Assembly: GCA_016781775.1 (NCBI GenBank)
Contig: JADDPR010000266.1
Span: forward strand, 1 to 64,000
Length of the DNA stretch: 64,000 nt
Reading direction: 5' to 3'
From: Rubrobacter sp.
GTDB taxonomy: Bacteria > Actinomycetota > Rubrobacteria > Rubrobacterales > Rubrobacteraceae
Shown: positions 1-9,119 of the stretch, piece after piece
Layout: every line of letters starts with the position of its first letter
How positions within the stretch are numbered: the first letter of the stretch is position 1
Position numbers and translations under genes: made by a program
Notes under the pieces: generated by a model
Told to the model about the DNA's origin: nothing
What the model saw: the letters and a program-made list of their open reading frames with translations, nothing else
Databases searched by the model: none

Positions 1-86
1 GTTGCCCGTAGATCCGGGCGTGCTGTACTCCGGGCCCGCTGAGGAGCCGCCGCGGGCTCCACGCCGGGCCTGCCTCCCGAAAGCAT
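1..86 (-). other. possible 5' end of a following gene (cut by window edge)
   Basis: A minus-strand frame opens at an ATG at 86-84 and stays open for 28 codons to the window edge (it begins M-L-S-G-G-R-P-G-V). It lies 27 bases downstream of the steB stop and could be the next gene of the recN-steA-steB operon. There is no clear ribosome binding site, and the piece is too short and too GC-rich to identify. It could equally be a chance open frame. Confidence 0.2.
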
Positions 87-113
87 CCTTTGGGTGAGAC
101 TCCGGATCGCGGA

Positions 114-917
114 TCAGCCCGGTACCGGAGGGAATGGGTCGGAGGCGGTGGGTTTCGTGCCGTAGGCGCCATCCGCGGCGGCGCCGGCGGCGAGGAGTAT
201 GAGGGCGGCGCGTCCGGCGGGGCGGTCGGCGTTGTCCACGGAGGGGATGCCGAGGTCGTCGTACTGCGGGATCTGGCTGCGCCCGTCGCCCGAAGCTTCG
301 GCGCCGACGACGCGGACGTTCGCACCCTCCCAGACCCGGAACATCGCCGTCTCGGCGTCGGCGAGGGCGTTCGAAGCTTCGGGCGGGGGGTTGCCGCCAC
401 CCAGGAAGACGACGGCATCGGGTCCAGCGGAGGCAACGTCCCCAGTCGGGGCGTACGGAGCGAGTATGTCGGCGGCCTCCTCGGCATACTGCTCCTCCGG
501 GGTGGACGCCTCGAGGGTCGTGGGCTCCGGGGGTTCGAGTTTGGTAACAGAGGTCAGGGTCGCGCCGGAGAGGGCGAGAGAATCTTGCAGGGCTTCGCCG
601 GTTCCTTCGTCGGCGTAGGGGCCGAGGACGAGGGCGACGCTCGTACCTTCGAGACGGTCGGAGATCACGGCCTCCGAGATCCCCGCGAGCATCGCGTCGT
701 CCTCGGCGGCGCGCTCCTCGAGGGCGGCTATGCGCTCGTCCTTCTCGGCGATGCGCGCCCGTTGCCCCTCGAGGTCGGCCCGTATGTCCGAGACCTGAGC
801 CCGAAGCTGCTCGTCGAGGAGTCCGTTGTCGGCCATCGCTATTCCCAGGAGCACCCCGACGGCGAGGGCGAGGAAGACGGAGATCAGAGAGACGACGTGG
901 TAGCGGAGGTCCGGCAA
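114..917 (-). CDS. steB: SteB-like / MctB-family membrane-anchored coiled-coil protein
   Basis: A 267-residue protein with one N-terminal membrane segment (about residues 8-28), a charged coiled coil (about 35-75), then an extracytoplasmic domain that ends in an Ala/Gly-rich part. This is the layout of the DUF3186 'copper transporter' family. In Corynebacterium glutamicum the member beside SteA is SteB, which acts with SteA in daughter-cell separation at the septum. The position right after steA and recN fits SteB better than a copper role. The start is TTG at 917. The family's usual length is somewhat greater (about 300 residues). The exact biochemical function is not shown by the sequence. 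Confidence 0.8.
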   Translation of the reverse strand: MPDLRYHVVSLISVFLALAVGVLLGIAMADNGLLDEQLRAQVSDIRADLEGQRARIAEKDERIAALEERAAEDDAMLAGISEAVISDRLEGTSVALVLGPYADEGTGEALQDSLALSGATLTSVTKLEPPEPTTLEASTPEEQYAEEAADILAPYAPTGDVASAGPDAVVFLGGGNPPPEASNALADAETAMFRVWEGANVRVVGAEASGDGRSQIPQYDDLGIPSVDNADRPAGRAALILLAAGAAADGAYGTKPTASDPFPPVPG

Positions 918-938
918 GCCTCTGGGGTCCCGACGCCC

Positions 939-2111
939 CTAGATGCCCAGGATGAGCCTGAGCTTGAGCGCGAGGAGCCGGAAAATGTCCGCGACCACCT
1001 GCGAGCTCGCGGCGACCGCCGAGACGGCGACGAGCCCCGCCGCCACCAACCCCACGAGGTGCGCCACCGAGAGCCGCGTCGGGTACAGCTTCGAGACGCC
1101 CTTGGCATCTACGAGCTTCGGCCCCACCCTCAAGCGCGTCAGAAAGGTCGAGGAAGCACCCCTTCGGCCCTTGTCCAGAAACTCCGTCAGGCCGACGTGC
1201 GTGCCGACCGCCACTATAAGCTCCGCCTCACACTGCTCGGCGAGCAGGATCGCCACGTCCTCCGAGAGCCCCGGCGCGGGCAAGACCGGCGCCCCCACAA
1301 TGCCCGCCTCACGGACGCGCGCCAGCCCGGGCGCCTCTCCTCCGGTGTAGCCGTGCACGAGGACGCGATCCGCGGCCCTCAAAGCGCCCGAGGAGACCGA
1401 ATCCATGTCCCCGAAGACGAGATCCGGACGACGTCCGGTTTCGAGTAGGGCGTCGGCGCCCCCATCGACGGCGATGATGAAAGGCTTCACGTCGCGCAGG
1501 TACGAGCCTAGTGTGGCGAGGTCCTCGCGGTAGTCGTAACCGCGCACGACCACGAGGACGTGGCGCCCCCGGATGCGGCGCGAGATCTCGGGGGGCACCT
1601 CCAGGGTCGAGAACAGTAGTTCCTTCTCCCGGCGCATAAACTCGACGGTGTTCTGGGCGAAGCTCTCCAGGGCGGCCCCGACGGCCTCCCGGCTCTCCCT
1701 CAAACGTCGCTCGGCCCCCTCGAAGTCCAGGTGCTCGCCGCTCGCGAGGAGCACGCCGTCCCTATAAACACCGTCGCCGACCACCTCGATCTCGTCGCCC
1801 ATGCGGACGCGCTCGAAGACGGCCTCGCCGGTGCCGTCGACGATGTGAACCCCGGCGCGCGCCAGGATCACGGGCCCCAGGTTAGGGTAGGAGCCGGTCG
1901 TCGAGCGCCTCGCGTTTACCACGGCCCCGACCCCGCTCTCCACCAGGGTTTCGGCCGTCACCCGGTCGAGGTTCTCGTGGTCTATGATCGGGATCGAAGA
2001 AGGATCGAGGCGAGGCACGATCTCCTTGGTCTTGCGCCCGAGAACCGCGCGTCCAAGGAGACGGAACTCCTCGCCCCGGGTCCCCCGCACGATACGCGAG
2101 AGGCGCGTCAC
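939..2111 (-). CDS. steA: SteA-type cytokinetic ring protein (thiamine pyrophosphokinase-like fold)
   Basis: A 390-residue protein. The N-terminal half (about 1-190) is the SteA-specific region. The middle (about 195-310) resembles the thiamine pyrophosphokinase catalytic fold, with AVDGGADALLETG and GDMDSVS. A C-terminal membrane segment (about 352-375) follows. In C. glutamicum SteA localises to the division ring and, with SteB, promotes cell-wall hydrolysis during separation. The GTG start overlaps the recN stop as GTGA, so translation is coupled to recN. A true thiamine kinase is unlikely because of the extra N-terminal domain and the membrane anchor. Confidence 0.88.
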   Translation of the reverse strand: MTRLSRIVRGTRGEEFRLLGRAVLGRKTKEIVPRLDPSSIPIIDHENLDRVTAETLVESGVGAVVNARRSTTGSYPNLGPVILARAGVHIVDGTGEAVFERVRMGDEIEVVGDGVYRDGVLLASGEHLDFEGAERRLRESREAVGAALESFAQNTVEFMRREKELLFSTLEVPPEISRRIRGRHVLVVVRGYDYREDLATLGSYLRDVKPFIIAVDGGADALLETGRRPDLVFGDMDSVSSGALRAADRVLVHGYTGGEAPGLARVREAGIVGAPVLPAPGLSEDVAILLAEQCEAELIVAVGTHVGLTEFLDKGRRGASSTFLTRLRVGPKLVDAKGVSKLYPTRLSVAHLVGLVAAGLVAVSAVAASSQVVADIFRLLALKLRLILGI

Positions 2112-3796
2112 CGGCCCCCGTCTCCGCCCGCAACCCCCACCAGAAGCTCCCGGGCGTGCGCCAGGGAGGCCTCGTCCACCCGGCCGGAGAGCATCCGGGC
2201 GAGCTCGCGGCGGCGCTCCTCGTCCTCGACCTTGCGGATGCGGGTCGTCGTCCGCCCCCCCGCCTCCGCCTTCTGCACCACCACATGCGAGGACGCCTCG
2301 GAGGCGATCTGGGGCAGGTGCGTGATGGTGAGCACCTGGTTGCGCCCCCCGAGTTCTCGGAGCTTGTGGCCCACCGCCGTCGCCGTCTCGCCGCCGATCC
2401 CCGCGTCCACCTCGTCGAAGACGTAAGTAGCCCCGGGCTCGACCCGCCCCTGGGCGAGCCGTATGGCGAGCATGACCCGGCTCAGCTCGCCCCCCGACGC
2501 GTACTTCCTTACCGGCAGCTCCGGCTCACCGGGGTTCGGGCGGATCACGAACTCCACCCGCTCCTTCCCCCCCGGCCCGAACGCTACCGGCACAAGCTCC
2601 GCCCGGAACGTCGTCTTCCCCAGGTTGAGGTCCCCGAGGTTCTCCTGGACTTTGTCCGAGAGTTCCCCGGCGGCACGCGCCCTCCCGGCGGAGAGAACCT
2701 CGGCGAGCCTCCCCAACTCGGCCTCGCCGCGGGAGATCCGGTCCTCCAGCTCCGCGGTCTCCTCCTCGAAGTTTTCCAGGCGCTGGAGGCGCGCGCGGGC
2801 CTCGGCGAGGTACGCCTCCACGTCGGGGCCGTACTTGCGCTCCAGGGCCCGCAAGACCTGCAGCCGGTCCTCGACGGCCTCCAGCCGGTTCGGGTCGGCC
2901 TCCAGGTTGTTCAGGTAGGAGGCGAGCTCGTAGGAGACGTCCTCGAGCTCCGCCGAGAGCCCCGCGATGCGCTCCTGAAGCCCATGCAGATCCTCGTCGT
3001 AGCGCGCGGCCCGCTCCAGCTCGGCCCCGGCGCGCGCCACGGCGTCCGCGGCGCCCCCCTCCTCCCCGGAGAGCGCCCCGTTCGCGGCCGAGGCAGCGGC
3101 GAGCAGGTCCGTCACGTTCCTCAAGCGGTCCCGCTCGCGCGTCAGCTCCGCGACCTCCGCCTCGCCGCCGTGCCCCGCCTCCTCCAGCTCCGCGACCTGG
3201 TAGCGGAGGAACTCGACCTCCCGCACACGAGCCTCGGAGTTGCTCCTCAGCTCCGCGAGCTCCCTCCGGTCCCCCTCGACCGAGCCCCACAACCCGGCCA
3301 ACTCGGCCTTCGCACCGAGCGCGGCCTCATCAAGGAAATCGTCGAGGATGCCCACCTGCACGGCGGGCTCGACGAGCCGTGCCTGATCCCGCTGCCCGTG
3401 GTACGAGACGAGGCGCTCGCCCAGGGAGGCGAGCGCCTTCACCGGCACGGAGACGCCGCCGACAAAGCACCGCGAGCGTCCCTCACGCGTGAGCGTACGC
3501 CTGAGGACGAGCCCGTCGTCGGCCTCTATCTCCTCCGCGAGATCTCCCAAAGACTCCCAGAGCATCTTCTCGGCCACCCCGTCGGGAAGCAAGAATGTGC
3601 CCTCGATCGTGGCCCTCTCGGCCCCGGCCCGGACGGCCTCCGCGCGGGCACGGCCTCCGAGGAGCATCTGCAGGGAGGTGGCGAGCAGGGTCTTCCCCGC
3701 GCCCGTCTCGCCGGTTATGGCGTTCAGGCCGGGGGCGAGCTCGAGGGTGGCCTCCTCGATCAGGGCCACGTTTTGAACCGAGATCTCCGCGAGCAC
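2108..3796 (-). CDS. recN: DNA repair protein RecN
   Basis: A 562-residue SMC-like ATPase of double-strand break repair. The Walker A motif GETGAGKT is at residues 29-36. A long coiled coil covers roughly 165-370. The signature and Walker B region is C-terminal (YASGGELSRV, then YVFDEVDAGIGG). The length is normal for RecN. The start is GTG at 3796, preceded by AAGGAGG about ten bases upstream. It lies 15 bases after nadK and overlaps steA by four bases, the usual actinobacterial order tlyA-nadK-recN-steA. Confidence 0.96.
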   Translation of the reverse strand: MLAEISVQNVALIEEATLELAPGLNAITGETGAGKTLLATSLQMLLGGRARAEAVRAGAERATIEGTFLLPDGVAEKMLWESLGDLAEEIEADDGLVLRRTLTREGRSRCFVGGVSVPVKALASLGERLVSYHGQRDQARLVEPAVQVGILDDFLDEAALGAKAELAGLWGSVEGDRRELAELRSNSEARVREVEFLRYQVAELEEAGHGGEAEVAELTRERDRLRNVTDLLAAASAANGALSGEEGGAADAVARAGAELERAARYDEDLHGLQERIAGLSAELEDVSYELASYLNNLEADPNRLEAVEDRLQVLRALERKYGPDVEAYLAEARARLQRLENFEEETAELEDRISRGEAELGRLAEVLSAGRARAAGELSDKVQENLGDLNLGKTTFRAELVPVAFGPGGKERVEFVIRPNPGEPELPVRKYASGGELSRVMLAIRLAQGRVEPGATYVFDEVDAGIGGETATAVGHKLRELGGRNQVLTITHLPQIASEASSHVVVQKAEAGGRTTTRIRKVEDEERRRELARMLSGRVDEASLAHARELLVGVAGGDGGR

Positions 3797-3811
3797 CTGG
3801 GGGTATCCTCC

Positions 3812-4615
3812 TTACAAGAACGTCCTCCGAACGGCACGCCACCACGTCCACTCGTCGGTCCTGCCTATTCTAACCCTTTCCCGCGAGAGGCTGAGCCTCA
3901 CGCACCCGCCTTCCGGCACCTCCACGGGGTCGCCGCCGTCCACCGAGACGAGCGAGGGCCGCTCCGTCACCGTAAGCTCGACCACCTGGTCCTCGCCCAG
4001 GACCAGCGGGCGGCTTATAAGGGAATGGGGTGCGATGGGCACCATGACGTAGCAAGGCACATCCCCCGAGATGAGCGGCCCCCCGGCCGAGAGCGCGTAC
4101 GCCGTCGAGCCCAGAGGCGTCGCCGCGACGAGGCCGTCGCACTGGTAGGAGACGAGGTCCTCCCCGGCGACCGAGACGTCGACCGAGGCGATCTGGTGGG
4201 GCAGCTTCTTTAAAAGGACGGCGTCGTTGACGGCCAGGCGCGACTCGTCCTCCCCGGAGATGCGCGTCTCGAGCATCCGGTACTCCTGCACGTGCAACCC
4301 GCCGTCCAGGATCTTCTCGACCCCCGACTCGATCTCCTCCGGCCGCATCCCGCTCATGAACCCGACCCGCCCGAGGTTCACCCCGACGAGGACCCGCCCC
4401 GGATACATCTTCGACGCCTTGAGCATCGTCCCGTCCCCGCCGAGCACGAAGACGAGGTCCAGATCCTCCACGCTCCCGTTCCCGCCGAGCCTCCCCGTCG
4501 GCCCGCTGAAACGCTCCACCTCGACCCCCCGGGCGTCCAAAACCTCGGCGAGCCTCTCGGAGTACCCCTCGCTCACCCTGGGGTTCGCCACCACCCCGAC
4601 GCGCCGAACCTTCAA
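3812..4615 (-). CDS. nadK: NAD kinase
   Basis: A 267-residue NAD kinase that makes NADP from NAD. The diagnostic GGDG motif is at 59-62 (LGGDGTMLKA), followed by GVNLGRVGFM, the ligand segment AVNDAVL and the Gly-rich loop STAYALSAGGPL. The length is typical of bacterial NadK. The start is TTG at 4615; the tlyA stop is read from the same bases (TTGA), so the two are coupled. Confidence 0.96.
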   Translation of the reverse strand: MKVRRVGVVANPRVSEGYSERLAEVLDARGVEVERFSGPTGRLGGNGSVEDLDLVFVLGGDGTMLKASKMYPGRVLVGVNLGRVGFMSGMRPEEIESGVEKILDGGLHVQEYRMLETRISGEDESRLAVNDAVLLKKLPHQIASVDVSVAGEDLVSYQCDGLVAATPLGSTAYALSAGGPLISGDVPCYVMVPIAPHSLISRPLVLGEDQVVELTVTERPSLVSVDGGDPVEVPEGGCVRLSLSRERVRIGRTDEWTWWRAVRRTFL

Positions 4616-5466
4616 GCCTCCTCCACCACCGCGAATATCTCTTCCTCCGTCAAAGTAGCCCTGGACCCCCTGCGCAGGTGCATAGGGTACTCCCGATTGC
4701 CGGATTTGCGCCCCGCGACGGGCGACCGCGCGATCCCAACGGCACCGAAGCCAAGAGCCGAAAAAGCCTCCGCCACGCTCCGCACCGCCGCCGCCCTCGC
4801 CGCCGATTCGCGCACGAGCCCACCGCGCGAGACGTGCTCGGGGCCGGCCTCAAACTGCGGCTTCACGAGCAAGACGGCCTCCCCTATGGACAGCGTCGTT
4901 CGAAGGACGTTCTCTAAAGCGACGACGAGCGAGATAAACGAGAGGTCCGCGACGAGCAGGTCGGGCTCGAACGGCAGGTCCTCGCCGGAGAGGTGGCGCA
5001 CGTTCGTCCGCTCCATGACCGTGACGCGCTCGTCGTTCCGGAGCCGCCAGTCAAACTGGCCGTAGCCGACGTCGACGGAGAGGACGCGAGCCGCCCCCCT
5101 CCGGAGCAGCACGTCCGTGAAACCGCCCGTGGAGGCCCCGGCGTCGAGGCAGTCGCGTCCTTGCACGGAGAGGCCGAAGGCGTCGAGGGCGTGATCCAGC
5201 TTCTCCCCCGCCCGCGACACGAACCGGCTGCCGCCCTCCACGCTGAGCTCCACGTCCGCCGAAACCTTCTGCCCCGCCTTGCCCACCACCTCCCCGCCGA
5301 CCCTGACCATCCCGGCGAGGACGAGGGCCTGGGCGCGCGTCCGGCTCTCGACGAGCCCCCTCTCGACGAGCAGGGCGTCGAGCCGGAGGAGCGGGGTACC
5401 GCGCGTCGCGCTAATGGCCCCGGTGCCGGACGAAGAGGGCGAGTTCGCGGAGCCCGGAGGTATCAC
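4612..5466 (-). CDS. tlyA: TlyA 2'-O-ribose rRNA methyltransferase / hemolysin family
   Basis: An S4 RNA-binding domain (begins LRLDALLVERG) is followed by an FtsJ/RrmJ-like methyltransferase with the SAM motif CLDAGASTGGFTDVLL and the DLSFISL strand. In mycobacteria TlyA methylates 16S and 23S rRNA, which sets capreomycin sensitivity. The start is uncertain. The nearest ordinary start in frame is GTG at 5466, inside the end of ispA, giving 284 residues. Conservation begins only about 25 residues later. An ATT at 5414-5412 overlaps the ispA TAG stop but would be a rare start. The frame stays open further upstream to 5670, but that part is antisense-like filler and I excluded it. Confidence 0.88.
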   Translation of the reverse strand: MIPPGSANSPSSSGTGAISATRGTPLLRLDALLVERGLVESRTRAQALVLAGMVRVGGEVVGKAGQKVSADVELSVEGGSRFVSRAGEKLDHALDAFGLSVQGRDCLDAGASTGGFTDVLLRRGAARVLSVDVGYGQFDWRLRNDERVTVMERTNVRHLSGEDLPFEPDLLVADLSFISLVVALENVLRTTLSIGEAVLLVKPQFEAGPEHVSRGGLVRESAARAAAVRSVAEAFSALGFGAVGIARSPVAGRKSGNREYPMHLRRGSRATLTEEEIFAVVEEA

Positions 5467-6373
5467 CGTCGAGGGTCGAGAGGGAGGCGAGCGCCCGGCC
5501 CACGGACTCGTCCGCCTCGCGCCTCGCCCCGTCGAGTCCGTAGACGCCGACGAAGGTAGCCTTGCCCTGCTCGGCGTCGCTCCCGGCGCTCTTGCCGAGC
5601 ACCTCGCGCGTCGAGGTGGCGTTGAGGACGTCGTCCACGATCTGAAAGCAAAGGCCGAGCTCCAGGGCATAATCCGAGACCGCCCTCTGCCCCGCCTCGT
5701 CCGCGCCGGCCAGGATCGCGCCTATCCTCGCGCTGGACTTGATGAGGGCGCCGGTCTTGTACGTGTGGATGAGGCGTAGAGCCTCCGGGTCGGCCTTCTC
5801 CCCCACCCCGGTAAGGTTCATGTCGACGACCTGCCCGCCGACCATACCGTTCACCCCGGTGGACCCCGCAAGCTCCCGCACCACCTCGAGGATCTGCTCG
5901 CACGTCCCCTTCTGGTGGATGGTGATCAGCGTCAGCGCCTCGCCGAAGAAGGCGTCGCCGGCGAGGATCGCCATCGCCTCGCCGTACTTCTTGTGGGCGG
6001 TCGGCCTGCCCCGCCGAAAGTCGTCGTCGTCCATCGCCGGCAGGTCGTCGTGGATCAGGGAGTACGTGTGTATAAGCTCGATCGCCGCGCCACTCGGCAG
6101 CGTGATGGACGGCTCCGCACCGAAGACTCGGGCTACCTCCATGCACAGCGTCGGACGCACCCTCTTCCCCCCGCCGAGCATCGAGTAGCGCATCGCCTCG
6201 ACGAGCCTTTGCAGGAGTGGCTCGTCGGAGAAGTGCAGGGTTTCGAGGTAGCGCTCGAAGGCTACGCGGTGCCCCTCCCAGGGCGAGTTCCCCACGGAGG
6301 GGGAGTCCGGAGTCCGGCCCTCATCCAAAGCCGGCCCGCCGCTCCTCGTGTTCCTCGCCGCCCTCCGCACCAT
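5411..6373 (-). CDS. ispA: farnesyl diphosphate synthase-type polyprenyl synthetase
   Basis: A short-chain trans-prenyltransferase. The first aspartate-rich motif is DDLPAMDDDD with the two-residue insertion of bacterial FPP synthases, preceded by HTYSLIHDD as in E. coli IspA. The second motif reads QIVDDVLN, with Asn where the third Asp normally sits. It should condense IPP with DMAPP/GPP to supply C15 chains for polyprenyl carriers. The start at 6373 overlaps nusB by 53 bases. A GTG at 6295 would remove the overlap and give a more usual N-terminus (294 residues). Product chain length cannot be fixed from sequence alone. Confidence 0.9.
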   Translation of the reverse strand: MVRRAARNTRSGGPALDEGRTPDSPSVGNSPWEGHRVAFERYLETLHFSDEPLLQRLVEAMRYSMLGGGKRVRPTLCMEVARVFGAEPSITLPSGAAIELIHTYSLIHDDLPAMDDDDFRRGRPTAHKKYGEAMAILAGDAFFGEALTLITIHQKGTCEQILEVVRELAGSTGVNGMVGGQVVDMNLTGVGEKADPEALRLIHTYKTGALIKSSARIGAILAGADEAGQRAVSDYALELGLCFQIVDDVLNATSTREVLGKSAGSDAEQGKATFVGVYGLDGARREADESVGRALASLSTLDGDTSGLRELALFVRHRGH

Positions 6374-6776
6374 CCTTCTCCGGCTCGCGCGGCCTGGCGC
6401 CCCGCAGAACGCCGCCGACGAATTGGGGGGCCTCCTCGCTTGAGAAACCCTTCGCGAGCTCCATCCCCTCGTTGATGGCGACCTCCGGCGGCACGTCCTC
6501 GACGTTCAGCATCTCGTAGAGGGCGAGGCGCAGGATGTTCCGGTCGATCGCGCTCATCCGCTCCACCGTCCAGCCGACGGCGGCCTCCCCGATGCGGGCA
6601 TCGAGCTCTTCTTTGTGCTCCTCGACCCCCCGCACGAGCCTGGCCATGTAGAGGTCCACCTCCTCGCCCCGGTAGGAGCGCCACCTGTTCAGGACGTCCT
6701 CGACGGGACGGCCGGTGAGGTCGCCCTGGTAGAGCGTGATAAAAGCGTTCTTTCGCGCCGTACGTCGGCTGCTCAA
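6321..6776 (-). CDS. nusB: transcription antitermination factor NusB
   Basis: A 151-residue all-helical RNA-binding protein of the rRNA antitermination complex (partner NusE/S10). Family hallmarks are the N-terminal ARKNAFITLYQ, the central SAIDRNILRLALYEML and the C-terminal EVAINEGMELAKGF. After the conserved domain there is a short charged tail (about 130-151). TTG start at 6776. It follows efp by 15 bases, the common efp-nusB order. Confidence 0.95.
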   Translation of the reverse strand: MSSRRTARKNAFITLYQGDLTGRPVEDVLNRWRSYRGEEVDLYMARLVRGVEEHKEELDARIGEAAVGWTVERMSAIDRNILRLALYEMLNVEDVPPEVAINEGMELAKGFSSEEAPQFVGGVLRGARPREPEKDGAEGGEEHEERRAGFG

Positions 6777-6791
6777 GCCTTTTTTCTCCCC

Positions 6792-7349
6792 CTAGACCCT
6801 CGTCAGATACTCTTTGGTGCGCGTGTCCACCCGCACCCTATCGCCGATGTTCACGAAGAGGGGCACCTGCACCACGAGCCCAGTCTCGAGCGTCGCGGGC
6901 TTCGAGCCCCCGGTCGCCGTATCCCCCTTGAGGCCGGGGTCCGTCTCCGTCACCTCGAGGTCCACGTGGGCCGGAGGTTCGACGCCGATAACCTCACCGT
7001 CCGCGCTCAGAACCTTGGCCTCGCCGTTCGGAACGATAAAGCCCGCGGTCTCGCCGAGAACGTCGGACGGGACCGCGACCTGCTCGAAGGTATCCGAGTC
7101 CATGAAGTTGTACAGGTCCCCGTCCGCGTAGAGGAACGTCATGGGCCGCGTCTCGGTCCTCACGGGCTCGAACTTCTCCCCTGCCCGGAAGGTCTTCTCG
7201 ATCACGGCCCCCGTGTCGATGTTCCGAAGGCGCGTCCTCACGAACGCCCCGCCCTTCCCGGGCTTGACGTGCTGAAAGTACAAGATCGTGAAGCGCTTGC
7301 CGTCCGAGCGGAAGGCCGCACCGTTTTTAAACTGGCTCGTCGAAATCAT
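6792..7349 (-). CDS. efp: translation elongation factor P
   Basis: A 185-residue EF-P that relieves ribosome stalling at polyproline. The start chosen is the ATG at 7349 (MISTSQFKNGAAF). The frame is open to 7523, but that part has no family resemblance. Three OB/KOW-like domains fit the standard length of 185-188. The tip of domain I reads KPGKGGAF, so the modifiable or tip lysine is K32. I see no dedicated modification gene (epmA/epmB) beside it. Confidence 0.96.
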   Translation of the reverse strand: MISTSQFKNGAAFRSDGKRFTILYFQHVKPGKGGAFVRTRLRNIDTGAVIEKTFRAGEKFEPVRTETRPMTFLYADGDLYNFMDSDTFEQVAVPSDVLGETAGFIVPNGEAKVLSADGEVIGVEPPAHVDLEVTETDPGLKGDTATGGSKPATLETGLVVQVPLFVNIGDRVRVDTRTKEYLTRV

Positions 7350-7586
7350 GAAATCAACTACTCCCGATACCGCTACCCTACTCCAAAAACGCCGCGATAT
7401 TATCGCACAAATCCTCCCGCCCTCCCGACGAGCGCGAGGACACCCGAACGCCCGAACGCCCGAGCCGAAAGCTCCGCCCAAAGCACCGCGATACACGGTC
7501 TTGGACCCCATCCAAGCCGTCACGCCCCCCGCCAGGTGAAGCTCGGTCGCGGGCCTGTCCCGCCGACGAAGTACCGGCGAACGGCT

Positions 7587-8030
7587 CTAGCCGCGCCGTT
7601 GCTCCAGCACGTAACGCGTAGCCGCGACGTAGCCCCACTCCCTCATGCCGGCGACTACCGCGTCCACCGCGGGCGAGACGACCGAGTGGCGCCGCCAGGA
7701 CTCCCTGGCGTGGACGTTGGAGAGGTGAACCTCGACCTTCGGTACGGCCACCGCCTCCAGCGCGTCGTGGAGGGCGTAGGCATAGTGGGTCCACGCGCCG
7801 GGGTTGATCAGGAGCCCGTCCGCATTGGCGGCCTCCCGGATAAAACCGACCATTTCTCCCTCGTGGTCCGTCTGCCTGAACTGGAAGTTCACCGCCGGAA
7901 ACTCCCCCCCAAGAAGGCTCTCGATGTCGTCGAGGGTGAGAGTTCCGTAAACCGCCGGACGCCGCTTGCCGAGGGTGCCGAGGTTGACACCGTTGAGGAC
8001 GTGGACGGTGGCGTTGGGGCTAGGGTCCAA
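7587..8030 (-). CDS. aroQ: type II 3-dehydroquinate dehydratase
   Basis: A 147-residue flavodoxin-like dehydratase, third step of the shikimate pathway. It retains the active-site residues expected from the Mycobacterium enzyme: Asn and Arg in NGVNLGTLGKRRP, Tyr in VYG, Asn in INPGAW, His in EVHLSN and Arg in HARESWR. The usual Pro in NGPN is Val here. The start is TTG at 8030, overlapping aroB by 11 bases. A gap of about 240 bases separates it from efp; I see no gene in that gap. Confidence 0.94.
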   Translation of the reverse strand: MDPSPNATVHVLNGVNLGTLGKRRPAVYGTLTLDDIESLLGGEFPAVNFQFRQTDHEGEMVGFIREAANADGLLINPGAWTHYAYALHDALEAVAVPKVEVHLSNVHARESWRRHSVVSPAVDAVVAGMREWGYVAATRYVLEQRRG

Positions 8031-9117
8031 GGACAGAGCCTATCGCCGAGCGTGCTTCGTCCGCGGTCACGGGGACGCCGTGTACGGGCCGCCCGATGTC
8101 TTCGAGCAGGACGAAGCGGTATCGTCCCTCCCCGTCGGAGCTCCGGCGCTTTTTGTCCCGGCCCATCGCACCGAGGACGGCCTCGACGTCGGCGGAGGGG
8201 ACGGTCAGCGGGAGGCCGGCGGCGCGGAGGAGGTCCTCGTGCGTCTCGACGAGGTCGGGACCGAGCTTGGATTGCGAGAGGCGGGCGGCGGCGAGCATGC
8301 CGACGGCCACGGCCTCCCCGTGCGGGAGGTCGTAGCCCGCAGCGGCTTCGAGGCCGTGCGCGATCGTGTGGCCGTAGTTCAGGACGGCGCGGAGGCCGGC
8401 CTCCCTCTCGTCCTCCGTGACGACGGCGGCCTTGTAGCGGACGGAGTCCAGGATCAGGGCTTGCAGGGCTTCGGCGTCGCGTCCCCTGGCCGCGCCGAGG
8501 TGCTCGCCCAGGTCGTCGTAGAAGGAGCCGCCCGAGAGGATGCCCATCTTCACCACCTCGGCGAGGCCCTGGGAGAGCTCGCGGTCCGGGAGCGTTTGGA
8601 GCCAGTCGAGGTTCGCGGCGACGAGGCGGGGCTGTAGGAAGGCCCCGACGAGGTTCTTCCCCTCCGGCAGGTCGAGCCCGACCTTGCCGCCCACGGAGCT
8701 GTCCACCATCGCCAGGAGCGAGGTCGGAAGCTGGACGAGGTTTATCCCCCGCATGTAGCTGCTCGCCACAAAGCCGCCGAGGTCCCCCACCACGCCGCCC
8801 CCGAGGGCGAAGAGCGTGCCGTCGCGCGGAAGACCGGCCGCGGCGAGGCGGCGCAGGACGGTCTCGTAGACGGCGAGGCTCTTCGAGGCCTCGCCCGCCG
8901 GGACCGTTACGACCGCCGGGATCTCCCACCCGGCGTCCGCGAGGGCGGCGGAGACGGCGTCGGCGTGCAGGGGCCCGACGGACGAGTCGGTGAGGATGGC
9001 CCCGGCACCGGGCCGCAGCGCATGGGAGACGGCGGAGGCGAGGTCGAGGGCGGGTTCGACGCGAACCTCGTAGGGCGCTGCGGAGCCCGTATCGACCGTA
9101 ACGCTTCCCGCGAGCAC
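8020..9117 (-). CDS. aroB: 3-dehydroquinate synthase
   Basis: A 365-residue NAD- and metal-dependent enzyme, second step of the shikimate pathway (DAHP to 3-dehydroquinate). The NAD-binding segment GGGVVGDLGGF, KVGLDLPEGKNLVGAF and the metal-site region NYGHTIAHGLE plus HGEAVAVGM are all intact. I chose the GTG at 9117, two bases past the aroK stop; the frame is open upstream only as an overlap of aroK. The length matches the family. Confidence 0.95.
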   Translation of the reverse strand: MLAGSVTVDTGSAAPYEVRVEPALDLASAVSHALRPGAGAILTDSSVGPLHADAVSAALADAGWEIPAVVTVPAGEASKSLAVYETVLRRLAAAGLPRDGTLFALGGGVVGDLGGFVASSYMRGINLVQLPTSLLAMVDSSVGGKVGLDLPEGKNLVGAFLQPRLVAANLDWLQTLPDRELSQGLAEVVKMGILSGGSFYDDLGEHLGAARGRDAEALQALILDSVRYKAAVVTEDEREAGLRAVLNYGHTIAHGLEAAAGYDLPHGEAVAVGMLAAARLSQSKLGPDLVETHEDLLRAAGLPLTVPSADVEAVLGAMGRDKKRRSSDGEGRYRFVLLEDIGRPVHGVPVTADEARSAIGSVLGP

Positions 9118-9119
9118 CG

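Noticed and set aside
90..1448. Long plus-strand open frame (452 codons) opposite steB and steA
   Set aside because: Antisense to two clear genes; Arg/Gly/Glu-rich with no domain. Such frames arise from GC-rich codon bias.
2156..4213. 685-codon plus-strand open frame opposite recN and nadK
   Set aside because: Mirror of the recN coding frame; no recognisable motif.
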